Shown piece after piece: positions 35,411 to 43,784 of a stretch of DNA of 64,000 nt. A model generated the notes under the pieces. That model was not told the origin of the DNA, did no database searches, and worked only from the letters and a program-made list of their open reading frames with translations. This stretch comes from Variovorax boronicumulans. Its GTDB lineage: Bacteria; Pseudomonadota; Gammaproteobacteria; Burkholderiales; Burkholderiaceae_C. The DNA is taken from positions 452,764 to 516,763 of the forward strand of contig NZ_JAAAFX010000009.1 of NCBI RefSeq assembly GCF_019352895.1, given 5' to 3'. The position numbers were made by a program, and so were the translations under genes. Every line of letters starts with the position of its first letter. The stretch's first letter is position 1.

Positions 35411-36028
35411 ATGCGCGTGAATATCTGGAACGGCCTGCGCCTCGCGCTGGCGCTGCTCACGCTGGCGGCCATCGGCCGGCAACTGGCGATCCATCTCGCG
35501 CTGGGTTTCCCGGCGCTCAACTTCTTCAGCTACTTCACCAATCTGTCGAACCTGTTCGCGGCGGTCGTGCTGTGCGGCGTGGCCTGGCGCGCCAGCAGTG
35601 GCCGCGAGCCCCGGCCCGCCGCCGACCTGCTGCGCGCGATGGCGGTGGTCGACATGGTCGTGGTCGGCATCGTGTTCGCGCTGCTGCTGCGCGACGTCGA
35701 CCTCGGGGCGCTGCGGCCGTGGATCAATGTCCTGCTGCACGGCGTGATGCCCTGCGCGATGCTGATCGACTGGCTGCGCGTGCCGCCGGTCCGCCCGCTC
35801 GGCGTGCATGCCTGGTGGCTCTGCCAGGCCGTTCCGGCCGCCTACCTGGCGTACGTGCTGCTGCGCGGTGCCGCGACCGGCTGGTATCCCTATCCGTTCC
35901 TGGTGCCGGCCAAGGTCGGCGGCTACGGCGGCGTGGCGCTCTATGCGGTGGGCATCGCGCTGACCTTCGCGCTGGTGGGCTGGGCCGTGCTCGCGCTGGG
36001 GAACCGGCGGGCGCGGACCCTGGCCTAG
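35411..36028 (+). CDS. Pr6Pr-family membrane protein
   Basis: Integral membrane protein of 205 residues with about six hydrophobic segments. NFFSYFTNLSNLFAAVVL near residue 40, and the later HGVMPCAMLIDWL and YPYPFL segments, are characteristic of the Pr6Pr/FAR-17a-like family of unknown function. The start ATG 35411 directly precedes the first helix. It is divergent from the IclR gene and converges on the LacI gene with overlapping stop codons. There is no visible link to sulfonate metabolism. Confidence 0.8.
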   Translation: MRVNIWNGLRLALALLTLAAIGRQLAIHLALGFPALNFFSYFTNLSNLFAAVVLCGVAWRASSGREPRPAADLLRAMAVVDMVVVGIVFALLLRDVDLGALRPWINVLLHGVMPCAMLIDWLRVPPVRPLGVHAWWLCQAVPAAYLAYVLLRGAATGWYPYPFLVPAKVGGYGGVALYAVGIALTFALVGWAVLALGNRRARTLA

Positions 36029-37059
36029 CCTGGCACTGCGCCGGTGCTGGCGCGCTGCATCAACGTGACCGGCAAGGCCCGCAGCGGGAGCTCGGGCCTG
36101 CCCTGCAGCTGTGCCAGCAGGCGGTGTCCGGCCTGCTCGCCGATCTCGCGGATCGGCAGGTGCACAGTGGTCAGCGGCGGGTGCAGGTAGGGCGCGAAGT
36201 CGTTGTCGTTGAAGCTCGCGATCGACAGCCGGCGTGGCACCTCGATGCCCGCCTGTGCGAGTGCGGAGAGCGCGCCTGCGGCGAGGTAATCGCTGCCGCA
36301 GACGATGGCGGTGACCGGAGGCTGGCGCCGTGCGATGGTGTTCATGGCGTCGAAGCCTTCGCGGAAGCCGTGCTCGGTCTCGCTCATCGCGTCGTCGCAC
36401 AGCGTCAGGCCCCGCTTGGCGATGGCCAGGCCCAGGTCGCGCAGTCGGCGCCGGGCGCGTTCGCTGTCGACGGTTCGGCCGCCGATGTAGCCCAGGCTGC
36501 GGTGGCCGAGTGCAGCCAGGTGGTCGACCACGAGGGCCGCCGCCGCGTATTCGTCGAAGCCTACGCTGTGGCCACCGGACTCGGGCGGCGCCCACATGGT
36601 CACGAACGGCGTGCGGTGGGCCGCGAGCATGGCGAGCACCTGCGGTGGCTGCTCGGCCCCAAGCAGCGCCACGGCGTCGACGCCGCGCTCCAGCAGGGCG
36701 CGCAGGATGCCCGTCTCGTAGGCGGGCCGGGGGTCGGGCGCCGACAGCAGCAGCGTGTAGCCCTCGGCCGCCAGCGTGCTCTCGAGCGCCTGCACCAGCG
36801 CGGGGAAGGACGAACTTCCAAAGCGCGGGACGATGGCGCCGACCGTCATGGTGCGGCGCATGGCCAGCGCGCGGGCCGCGCCATTGGTCACGTAGCCGAG
36901 CCGCTCGACCGCCGCCATCACGCGCAGCCGCGTCGCCTCGCTGATCATGTCCGGCCTGCTGAGGGTGCGCGACACGGTGCCGGTGGAAACACCGGCCAGG
37001 CTGGCGACGTCGGCGAGCGAGGCGGCGCGTGGGGTGTCGGGGGAAGAGGGTGCGTTCAT
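36025..37059 (-). CDS. LacI-family transcriptional regulator
   Basis: LacI/GalR regulator of 344 residues: helix-turn-helix ASLADVASLAGVSTGTVSRTL near residues 13-33 with the LacI hinge region after it, then a periplasmic-binding-protein-like effector domain with CGSDYLAAGALSALA and a DNDFAPYL segment. It is divergent from a TTT binding-protein gene and an amidohydrolase gene. A perfect LacI-type palindrome in the intergenic region is its probable operator, so it most likely represses those two genes until their substrate is present. Confidence 0.92.
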   Translation of the reverse strand: MNAPSSPDTPRAASLADVASLAGVSTGTVSRTLSRPDMISEATRLRVMAAVERLGYVTNGAARALAMRRTMTVGAIVPRFGSSSFPALVQALESTLAAEGYTLLLSAPDPRPAYETGILRALLERGVDAVALLGAEQPPQVLAMLAAHRTPFVTMWAPPESGGHSVGFDEYAAAALVVDHLAALGHRSLGYIGGRTVDSERARRRLRDLGLAIAKRGLTLCDDAMSETEHGFREGFDAMNTIARRQPPVTAIVCGSDYLAAGALSALAQAGIEVPRRLSIASFNDNDFAPYLHPPLTTVHLPIREIGEQAGHRLLAQLQGRPELPLRALPVTLMQRASTGAVPG

Positions 37060-37094
37060 GTGCGGCGGCGGCAGTGCACGGATCTTAGCCGTCG

Positions 37095-37108
37095 TGCAAG
37101 CGCATGCA
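37095..37108. promoter_or_regulatory. Second, imperfect LacI-type palindrome
   Basis: TGCAAGCGCATGCA matches the core of the perfect operator at 37161-37176 with one mismatched pair. It lies 36 bases from the LacI start codon and could mediate autorepression or looping together with the main site. Confidence 0.5.
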
Positions 37109-37160
37109 GCGCCTCGGTGCTAACCCGAAGACGGGCACCGGCCAATCAGGCCTATCCTTC

Positions 37161-37176
37161 ATGCAAGCGCTTGCAT
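37161..37176. promoter_or_regulatory. LacI/GalR-type operator
   Basis: ATGCAAGCGCTTGCAT is a perfect 16-base palindrome with the central CG typical of LacI-family operators. It lies between the divergent lacI-type gene and the TTT binding-protein gene, 58 bases before the latter's start. Confidence 0.8.
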
Positions 37177-37234
37177 AAAGCGCTGGACGGGCGACTCCGA
37201 AACGCCCGCACGCCCCACCTGCTGGAGACACACC

Positions 37235-38239
37235 ATGAAGCCGACCGTGCATTCCCGTCGTTGCCTGCTCGCCATCGCCGCCGTGGCCTGCGGCCTTCTC
37301 GCGCCCCCCGCTGCCTTCGCCCAGGCGGCGACCTGGCCGATCGCGGGCAAGCCGATCCGCATCGTGGTGCCGTTCCCCGCGGGCTCGGGTTCCGACGCGA
37401 CCGCGCGCGTGATCGCCAAGCTGATGACCGACGAGCTCGGCGGCGCCAACGTCATCGTCGACAACAAGCCCGGTGCCGGCACCTTCATCGGCGCGCAGGA
37501 CGTGGCGCGATCGCCGGCCGACGGCCACACGCTGCTCTACACCATCGTCATCACGCACACGCAGAACCCGCACCTCTACGCCAAGCTTCCCTACGACCCG
37601 GTGCGGGATTTCACGCCGCTCGCCCAGATGGTCAAGTCGGCCACGGTGCTGATCGCACCGCCCGATGCGCCCTTCAACAACGTGCAGGAGCTGGTGCGCT
37701 ATGCCAAGGCCCATCCGGGCCAGCTCAACTACGCCTCGTTCTCCCAGGGCTCGACCTCGCACCTCAATGGCGAACTGCTGCAGATGCGCACCGGCACGAA
37801 GATGACGCACGTGCCCTACAAGGGCACGGCCGACGCTTCGCGCGCGCTGGTGGCGGGCGAGGTGCAGCTCTACTTCGACGGCACCGCGACCGCGGTGCAG
37901 CTGATCAAGGCCGGCAAGGCCAAGGGCCTCGGTACGGCGACGCCCACCCGCGTGCCGGTGCTGCCCGACCTGCCGACCATCGGCGAGCAGGGCGTGAAGG
38001 GGCTGGACATCGTGGGCTGGCAGGGCCTCTTCGGACCCGGCGGCATGGACCCGGCGGTGGCGAAGAAGATCGGCGACCTGCTCGCGAAGATCGCGCGCTC
38101 GCCCGACATGCTGAAGCTCATCGAGACGCAGGGCAACGAGCCCTCCGGCGTCGCCGGCCCGGCCTTCGCCGCCATCGTGAAGAACGACAGCGAGCGCTGG
38201 GGCGAGGTCATCAAGGCCGCCAACATCAAGCTGGACTGA
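37235..38239 (+). CDS. Tripartite tricarboxylate transporter (Bug) substrate-binding protein
   Basis: Second orphan Bug/TctC-type periplasmic binding protein, 334 residues. The Sec signal peptide ends near PPAAFAQA. IRIVVPFPAGSGSDATARVI and GAGTFIGAQDVARSPADGHT are family segments. It is followed after 16 bases by an N-acyl-D-amino-acid deacylase-like gene, and both lie behind a LacI operator, so it probably delivers the deacylase substrate. There are no membrane partners nearby. Confidence 0.9.
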   Translation: MKPTVHSRRCLLAIAAVACGLLAPPAAFAQAATWPIAGKPIRIVVPFPAGSGSDATARVIAKLMTDELGGANVIVDNKPGAGTFIGAQDVARSPADGHTLLYTIVITHTQNPHLYAKLPYDPVRDFTPLAQMVKSATVLIAPPDAPFNNVQELVRYAKAHPGQLNYASFSQGSTSHLNGELLQMRTGTKMTHVPYKGTADASRALVAGEVQLYFDGTATAVQLIKAGKAKGLGTATPTRVPVLPDLPTIGEQGVKGLDIVGWQGLFGPGGMDPAVAKKIGDLLAKIARSPDMLKLIETQGNEPSGVAGPAFAAIVKNDSERWGEVIKAANIKLD

Positions 38240-38255
38240 AAGAAGAGGAATTTCC

Positions 38256-39980
38256 ATGTTCGACACCATCATCCGCGGCGGCACGCTCGTCGACGGCAGC
38301 GGGCAGCCGCGTTTCACCGGCGACATCGGCATCCGCGAGGGGCGCATCGCCGAGGTCGGCGGCAAGCTCGGCGCGGGCCGGCGCGAGATCGACGCCAGCG
38401 GTGCCATCGTCACGCCAGGCTGGGTCGACGTGCACACGCACTACGACGGCCAGGTCACCTGGGACCCGTACCTCAGCCCGTCGACCGACCATGGCGTGAC
38501 CAGCGTGGTGATGGGCAACTGCGGTGTCGGCTTCGCGCCGGTGCATGCCGACAAGCGCGATTGGCTGATCAGCGTGATGGAGGGGGTGGAAGACATCCCC
38601 GGCACCGTGCTGGCCGAAGGCATCGACTGGCAGTGGGAGAGTTTCCCCGAGTATCTCGATGCGCTGGAGCGCATGCCGCGCGCGCTCGACGTGGGCGCGC
38701 AGATCCCCCACTCGGCGCTGCGCACTTACGTGATGGGCGAGCGCGGCATCACGCACGACGAGGCCACGCCGGCCGACATCCAGGCCATGGTGGCGCTGGT
38801 GCGCGAAGGCATGCGCGCCGGCGCGCTGGGCTTCTCGACCAGCCGCACCATCATCCACAAGTACGAGGGCCGCAAGTACCCGCCGGGCACCTTCGCCTCG
38901 CCCGACGAGATTCTCGGCATCGGCCGCGTGCTGGGCGAGGTCGGCCACGGCGTGTTCCAGATGACCTCGAACCACTACCAGATGGAAACCGAGCTGCCCT
39001 GGATGACGCAGCTGGCGCGCGACAACAACCTGCCGGTGGCCTTCGCGCTGGTGCAGACCGACCAGACGCCCGACACCTGGAAGCGGCTCTTGGCCGCGCT
39101 CGACGAGACGCACCGCCAGAACGTGCCGCTGTACGGCGCGGTGGCCGGGCGGCCGGCCGGCATCCTGATGGCCTGGCTCGGCTCCACGCACCCCTTCATG
39201 AGCCACCCGCTGTGGCAGCAGATCGCGCCGCTGGCGTGGCCCGAGAAGCTGGCACGCCTGCGCGAGCCCGCGGTGCGGGCGCAGTTGACGGACATGGCGG
39301 CGCTCATGGGGTCGGCGCAGTACGACACGCGTACCGCCTACCTGACCCAGAGCTTTCACAAGATGTATGCGCTGGGCGCCGAGCCCGACTACGAACCGCC
39401 GCAGTCGCAGAGCATCGCCGCCATCGCGCAGCGCGATGGCCGCACGCCGCTCGAGGTGGCCTACGACATGCTGATGGACCTGGACGGCAAGGGCATCGTC
39501 TACTTCCCCAGCTTCAACTACGCCTACAACGACCTCAGCCAGCTGCATACCGAACTGCAGCACCCGCGCACGATGATGAGCCTGGCCGACGGCGGGGCGC
39601 ACTGCGGCTACATCTGCGATGTGAGCATGCCCACCTACATGCTCACTCACTGGGCGCGGGACCGGCGGCGCGGCCCGACGCTGCCGCTCGAACTGATGGT
39701 GCAGCGGCAGACGCGCGACACCGCCCGCATCTACGGCATGGAAGACCGCGGCCTGCTGCAGCCGGGCTGCCTGGCCGACATCAACATCATCGACTTCGAT
39801 CGCCTGCGCATTCCGCCGCCGTACGTGGCCTTCGACCTGCCCGCCGGCGGCCGCCGGCTGGTGCAGACCGCCGAGGGCTACCGCGCCACGCTGAAGGCCG
39901 GCGAGACCATCATGGAGGACGGCGAGCGCACCGGTGCGCTGCCAGGCAGGCTGGTGCGCGGGCCGCAACGGCGAGCCTGA
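38256..39980 (+). CDS. N-acyl-D-amino-acid deacylase-family amidohydrolase
   Basis: Amidohydrolase of the D-aminoacylase group (COG3653), 574 residues. The metal motif DVHTHYDGQVTWD is near residues 55-67, VVMGNCGVGFAP is the group's hallmark, and SLADGGAHCGYICD near the C-terminus supplies the catalytic Asp. It is expected to hydrolyse the amide of an N-acyl amino acid, though paralogues act on other amides. Regulated with a TTT binding protein by a LacI repressor (inference). It lies inside the sulfonate island between sau and xsc, so an N-acylated amino-sulfonate is conceivable, but nothing in the sequence shows that. Confidence 0.88.
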   Translation: MFDTIIRGGTLVDGSGQPRFTGDIGIREGRIAEVGGKLGAGRREIDASGAIVTPGWVDVHTHYDGQVTWDPYLSPSTDHGVTSVVMGNCGVGFAPVHADKRDWLISVMEGVEDIPGTVLAEGIDWQWESFPEYLDALERMPRALDVGAQIPHSALRTYVMGERGITHDEATPADIQAMVALVREGMRAGALGFSTSRTIIHKYEGRKYPPGTFASPDEILGIGRVLGEVGHGVFQMTSNHYQMETELPWMTQLARDNNLPVAFALVQTDQTPDTWKRLLAALDETHRQNVPLYGAVAGRPAGILMAWLGSTHPFMSHPLWQQIAPLAWPEKLARLREPAVRAQLTDMAALMGSAQYDTRTAYLTQSFHKMYALGAEPDYEPPQSQSIAAIAQRDGRTPLEVAYDMLMDLDGKGIVYFPSFNYAYNDLSQLHTELQHPRTMMSLADGGAHCGYICDVSMPTYMLTHWARDRRRGPTLPLELMVQRQTRDTARIYGMEDRGLLQPGCLADINIIDFDRLRIPPPYVAFDLPAGGRRLVQTAEGYRATLKAGETIMEDGERTGALPGRLVRGPQRRA

Positions 39981-40043
39981 GGCCGCGGGGGCGGTCCCAC
40001 CGTTTCGCAGCGCCTCGCCGCGCGGTCCGGGGGCACCGGTCGG

Positions 40044-41762
40044 TCAGCGGCGCAGCCACGCCATCAGTCCCACGATCTCCGCGAACACCGCGTTGCCCAC
40101 CGAGGCGGCCACGTCGATCACCTGGCTGTTGCGGTAGCAGAGGCTCAGGTCCAGCCCGACACCGATGCCGCCGATGGCGATGCGCCCGGCCTGCTCGTGG
40201 CGCGCCACCACGTCGCGCAGGTGATGGTCGAGGTAGTGGGCGTCGTTGGCGAGTTCGGTGGCGCTGTCCATCGGCGAGCCGTCGGTGATCACCAGCAGCA
40301 GCTTGCGCTCCTCGCTGCGCGCCAGCAGGCGGGTGCAGGCCCAGTCGACCGCCTCGCCGTCGATGCCTTCGCGGAACAGGTCGGCTTTGAGCAGCGCCGC
40401 GATCGACGGGCGGGCACGACGCCAGGGCGTGTCGGCGCTCTTGAACACCAGGTGGCAACGCTCGTTGAGCCGGCCCGGATGGGGCGGCTTGCCGGCGCGC
40501 TGCCAGTCGCGCCGTGCGCGGCCGCCGTTCCAGGCGCCGGTGGTGTAGCCGAGGATCTCGCTGGCCACGCCGGCCTGTTCGAGCGCACGGGCGAACACGT
40601 CGACCAGCATCGCGACGGATTCCGCGTGCTGCTTCATCGAGCCCGAGCAGTCGATCAGGAAGGCGAGGGCGCAATCGGCCACGGGCGCCACGCGCTCCGT
40701 GCGGAACAGGCGCCGTTCGGCGGGCGACGCGATCAGCTGCGCCAGGCGGCGGCCGTCGATGTGGCCTTCCTCCTGGCCGCTGTCCCAGCCGTCGCGTGCG
40801 GGTCGGGCGAGCAATGCGCGCAGCGTGCGGGCCAGCCGCGCGACGTTCACGCCCTGGTCCGCGATGCGGCGGTCAAGCTGCTCGCGATGGGCGCCGAGCA
40901 CCTGCTTGCGTGCCAGCGTCGCGGCCTCGTGCTCGCGGTCCCAGGCGGTCGTGAAGACGCGGTACGCCCCGACGGCATCGTCGAGCACCTGGCTGCGGCC
41001 CGACGGGGCGGTGGTGATGCGCTCGACGACGTCGGCATCCATGTCGGCCACCAGGCTGAAGAGGCCGCGTCGGGTCTCGGCCTCGGCGCGCGCCGTGCCG
41101 GCGTCGGGTTCTTCTCCGGCATCGGCCAGCAGCTCCGCGACGGTGCGGGCGATGGCACGCGCGTGCACCGCGTAGGCGGCCTGGTCGGTGCGGTCGCGGC
41201 GCAGGCCGGCGAGGGCATGGCCGATGCGCGGCGACAGCGCGAAGCGCGTGGCCTCGAGCATGTCCTCGGTGGCCTCCACCACCTGCTGGCCGCTCACGCG
41301 GGCACGGCAGATCTGCGCCACTGCGTAGACCAGCAGCCCGCGCGCGGTGTCGGTCATGCCCGCGTGGTGGAAGGCCAGCGACCAGGCCTCGTGCCGGTGG
41401 CGCAGGTTGTGCACCATGCCCGGCATGGCCTCGGGCGCCAGGGCCTCGACGCGGAACTGCTCCAGCATCTCGAACAGGAAGCGCTCGACCGGTGGCTCGG
41501 GCTTCAGCCTGTCATGCAGCGCCGCGTCGGACCGCGACAGCCGAAGGCCGAGGCCGTCGGCCACGCCGCGGAAGGAACCGAGGTCGTCGGTCTCCGGCGA
41601 CGGGTGCAGGTGCGGCGCAAACCAGGGCAGGGGATCGCGACCGCGGTGCAGCCGGCGGCCGCGGAAGTGCAGGTCGCGCTCGCCGCTGACCGCGCGCACG
41701 ACTGCTGCGCACAACTCGTCCAATTGCTGCGCGTGGCGGATGCGCTGCTGCAGGTCGTTCAC
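40044..41762 (-). CDS. CobT-like protein with VWA domain
   Basis: CobT-family protein of 572 residues. A large helical N-terminal domain is followed by a von Willebrand A domain with the MIDAS motif DCSGS (in ALAFLIDCSGSMKQH, around residue 375) and a later TDGSP. Canonical CobT joins CobS as the chaperone complex of the cobaltochelatase CobNST in aerobic cobalamin synthesis, where CobT also has a long acidic linker; the linker here is short. The gene follows cobS and an IclR gene on the minus strand. No cobN is visible, so a chelatase role is unproven; it may act as an activator of another enzyme. Confidence 0.85.
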   Translation of the reverse strand: MNDLQQRIRHAQQLDELCAAVVRAVSGERDLHFRGRRLHRGRDPLPWFAPHLHPSPETDDLGSFRGVADGLGLRLSRSDAALHDRLKPEPPVERFLFEMLEQFRVEALAPEAMPGMVHNLRHRHEAWSLAFHHAGMTDTARGLLVYAVAQICRARVSGQQVVEATEDMLEATRFALSPRIGHALAGLRRDRTDQAAYAVHARAIARTVAELLADAGEEPDAGTARAEAETRRGLFSLVADMDADVVERITTAPSGRSQVLDDAVGAYRVFTTAWDREHEAATLARKQVLGAHREQLDRRIADQGVNVARLARTLRALLARPARDGWDSGQEEGHIDGRRLAQLIASPAERRLFRTERVAPVADCALAFLIDCSGSMKQHAESVAMLVDVFARALEQAGVASEILGYTTGAWNGGRARRDWQRAGKPPHPGRLNERCHLVFKSADTPWRRARPSIAALLKADLFREGIDGEAVDWACTRLLARSEERKLLLVITDGSPMDSATELANDAHYLDHHLRDVVARHEQAGRIAIGGIGVGLDLSLCYRNSQVIDVAASVGNAVFAEIVGLMAWLRR

Positions 41763-41802
41763 CGGGCGGCCCTCCGGACGACACCCGCGGGCCCGGCGGT
41801 GT

Positions 41803-42750
41803 TCACAGGTCCCGGTCGAAGCAGCGCTGGAAGTACTCGCCCACCAGCGGTCGTTCGGCCTCGTCGCACTTGTTCACGAAGGACAGGCGGAAGGCCAGCG
41901 CAGTGTCCTGGAAGATCTCGACGTTCTCGGCCCAGGTGATGACGGTGCGGGGCGACATCAGCGTCGACAGGTCGCCCGCGGCGAAGCCCTTGCGCGTGAG
42001 TTCGGCCACCGCCACCATCGAACGCACGAGCGCGCGGCCGGCGTCGTCGGCCAGCGCAGGCACGCGTGCCTGCACGATGGCCACCTCCTCGTCGGCCGGC
42101 AGGTAGTCGAGCGAAGCGACGATGTTCCAGCGGTCGATCTGCGCGTGGTTGAGCCGCTGCGCGCCGTGGTACAGGCCATTGAGATTGCCCAGGCCCACGG
42201 TGTTGGCCGTGGCGAACAGGCGGAAGAAGGGGTGCGGGCGCAGCACGCGGTTCTGGTCCATCAGCGTGAACTGGCCGTCGCGTTCCAGGATGCGCTGGAT
42301 CACGAACATCACGTCGGGCCGGCCGGCGTCGTACTCGTCGAAGATCAGCGCCACCGGCCGCTGCAGCGCCCAGGGCACGATGCCTTCCTGGAACTCGGTG
42401 ACCTGCTGGCCGTCGCGCAGCACCACGGCGTCCTTGCCCACCAGGTCGAGCCGGCTGATGTGCCCATCGAGGTTGAGCCGCACGCAGGGCCAGTTCAGGC
42501 GCGCCGCGATCTGTTCGATGTGGGTCGACTTGCCGGTGCCGTGCAGGCCCTGCACCATCACGCGCCGGTCGCGCATGAAGCCGGCCAGGATGGCGAGCGT
42601 GACATCGGGATTGAAGCGGTAGACCGGGTCGATCTCGGGCACGTGGGCGTCGCGTTCGCTGAAGGCCGGCACCTGCAGGTTGCTGTCGAGGCCGAAGGTG
42701 TCGCGCACGCTCAGCAGGTGGTCGGGCCGGCGTTCGGTGATGTCGCTCAT
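41803..42750 (-). CDS. CobS-like AAA+ ATPase
   Basis: AAA+ ATPase of the CobS/MoxR type, 315 residues. It has a Walker A GLHGTGKSTH near residue 78, a Walker B LIFDEYDAGRPD near 133, a sensor-1 region (FATANTVGLGN) and an arginine-finger region (DRWNIVASL). The N-terminal DTFGLDSNLQVPAFSERD segment is typical of CobS. Its partner CobT-like gene is 40 bases downstream and the IclR gene 31 bases upstream, all on the minus strand. CobS/CobT normally drive cobalt insertion by CobN; related AAA+/VWA pairs (CbbQ/CbbO, NorQ/NorD) remodel metalloenzymes. Confidence 0.9.
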   Translation of the reverse strand: MSDITERRPDHLLSVRDTFGLDSNLQVPAFSERDAHVPEIDPVYRFNPDVTLAILAGFMRDRRVMVQGLHGTGKSTHIEQIAARLNWPCVRLNLDGHISRLDLVGKDAVVLRDGQQVTEFQEGIVPWALQRPVALIFDEYDAGRPDVMFVIQRILERDGQFTLMDQNRVLRPHPFFRLFATANTVGLGNLNGLYHGAQRLNHAQIDRWNIVASLDYLPADEEVAIVQARVPALADDAGRALVRSMVAVAELTRKGFAAGDLSTLMSPRTVITWAENVEIFQDTALAFRLSFVNKCDEAERPLVGEYFQRCFDRDL

Positions 42751-42781
42751 GGGGTGCTCTTTCCGGCGGGCGCCGAGGACT

Positions 42782-43612
42782 TCAGGCCTGGGCGCGGCGC
42801 TCGGGGTCGGCGTCGGCGGCGATGCGGCTCAGTGCCTGGGCCGCGCGCTGCAGCGCAGGCATCAGCGCCTTCGCCTTGGGCAGGTCGAGCCGCATGATCG
42901 GCGCCTGCACCGCCACGCACAGGTTCGACGGCCCGCTCGCGCTCGGCACCAGCGCCGCGATGCACAGCAGGCCGGGCAGGAACTCCTCGTTGTCGATCGC
43001 AAAACCGTCCTTGCGCACGCGGGCGATCTCGCGCTCGATCTGTGCCGGGTCGGTCATCGTCTTGGGCGTGTAGGCCTCGAGCGTGCCGTTGGCCAGCAAG
43101 CGGCGGCGCTGGGCCGTCTCCATCTGCGCCAGGAAGATCTTGCCGCTGGCCGAGCAGTGCACGGGCACCCGCGAGCCCGGGTGCAGGTAGAAGCGCAGCG
43201 GCGCCACGGTCTCTACCCGGTCGAGGTAGACCACCTCGCTGCCGGAGAGCGCGGTGATGTTGCAGCTCTCGCCGACCTCTTCGACCAGGCGCCGCAGCAC
43301 CGTGTGGCGCGCGCCGTGCAGGCTGTCGTTGAGCAGCAGGTTCTCGGCGAGCCGGCGCAGCCGTGTGCCCATGCCGTAGTGGCGGCCGTCGACCTCGCGC
43401 TGCAGCAGCCCCGTGCTCTCCAGTTGTTGCAGCATGCGGTGCAGCGTCGGCTTGGGCAGGCCGGTCTGTTCGACCAGTCCCTGCAGCGAATAGAGCTGGT
43501 CTTTCGCGGCAATGGTTTCGAGCAGCCCGAACAGGCGCATCGCGGGCGTGTCGGCGCTGGCATCGACGCCTTCGGGCCGCACCTCGGTCTTGGAACTCTT
43601 GACGATCTTCAT
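42782..43612 (-). CDS. IclR-family transcriptional regulator, divergent from xsc
   Basis: IclR regulator of 276 residues. The winged helix includes LVEQTGLPKPTLHRMLQQL near residue 45-64, and the effector domain contains VVYLDRVETVAPLRF, VPVHCSASGKIFLAQM and IDNEEFLPGLLCIAALV. It is divergent from xsc across a 172-base region that holds a strong promoter and a perfect palindrome. I infer it represses xsc-pta, and possibly itself with cobST, until sulfoacetaldehyde or a precursor is present. Confidence 0.92.
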   Translation of the reverse strand: MKIVKSSKTEVRPEGVDASADTPAMRLFGLLETIAAKDQLYSLQGLVEQTGLPKPTLHRMLQQLESTGLLQREVDGRHYGMGTRLRRLAENLLLNDSLHGARHTVLRRLVEEVGESCNITALSGSEVVYLDRVETVAPLRFYLHPGSRVPVHCSASGKIFLAQMETAQRRRLLANGTLEAYTPKTMTDPAQIEREIARVRKDGFAIDNEEFLPGLLCIAALVPSASGPSNLCVAVQAPIMRLDLPKAKALMPALQRAAQALSRIAADADPERRAQA

Positions 43613-43642
43613 GGCGCCTGATCATACTGAATTACAAAAAAC

Positions 43643-43657
43643 AGTACATGGTGTTCC
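43643..43657. promoter_or_regulatory. Imperfect second copy of the GGAAC-N5-GTTCC motif
   Basis: AGTACATGGTGTTCC has one perfect GTTCC half and a 3-of-5 match in the other. It lies upstream of the xsc -35 box and 31 bases from the IclR start, where it could serve autoregulation. Weak evidence on its own. Confidence 0.35.
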
Positions 43658-43673
43658 GTTTTTTTGAAATTGT

Positions 43674-43702
43674 TTGACGCAAGCACGGCGGCACCCTATA
43701 GT
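43674..43702 (+). promoter_or_regulatory. Sigma-70 promoter of xsc
   Basis: TTGACG (43674-43679) and TATAGT (43697-43702) are separated by exactly 17 bases, matching a strong sigma-70 promoter. Predicted transcription start is near 43709, giving a 75-base leader before xsc. The palindrome at 43720-43734 would then lie just downstream of the start, a repressing position. Confidence 0.8.
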
Positions 43703-43719
43703 CGCCGCCAGGAGAAAAC

Positions 43720-43734
43720 GGAACCATATGTTCC
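43720..43734. promoter_or_regulatory. Palindromic operator GGAAC-N5-GTTCC in the xsc leader
   Basis: GGAACCATATGTTCC is a perfect palindrome with the same half-sites and spacing as the site at 28747-28761. It lies about 11-25 bases past the predicted xsc transcription start. Binding of the divergent IclR protein here would block transcription. The link is inference from position and from the repeat being shared. Confidence 0.65.
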
Positions 43735-43784
43735 ATGTTTTTGAACCCCGGCAAACCGCCCATCCCGACCCCAGGAGACAGACC

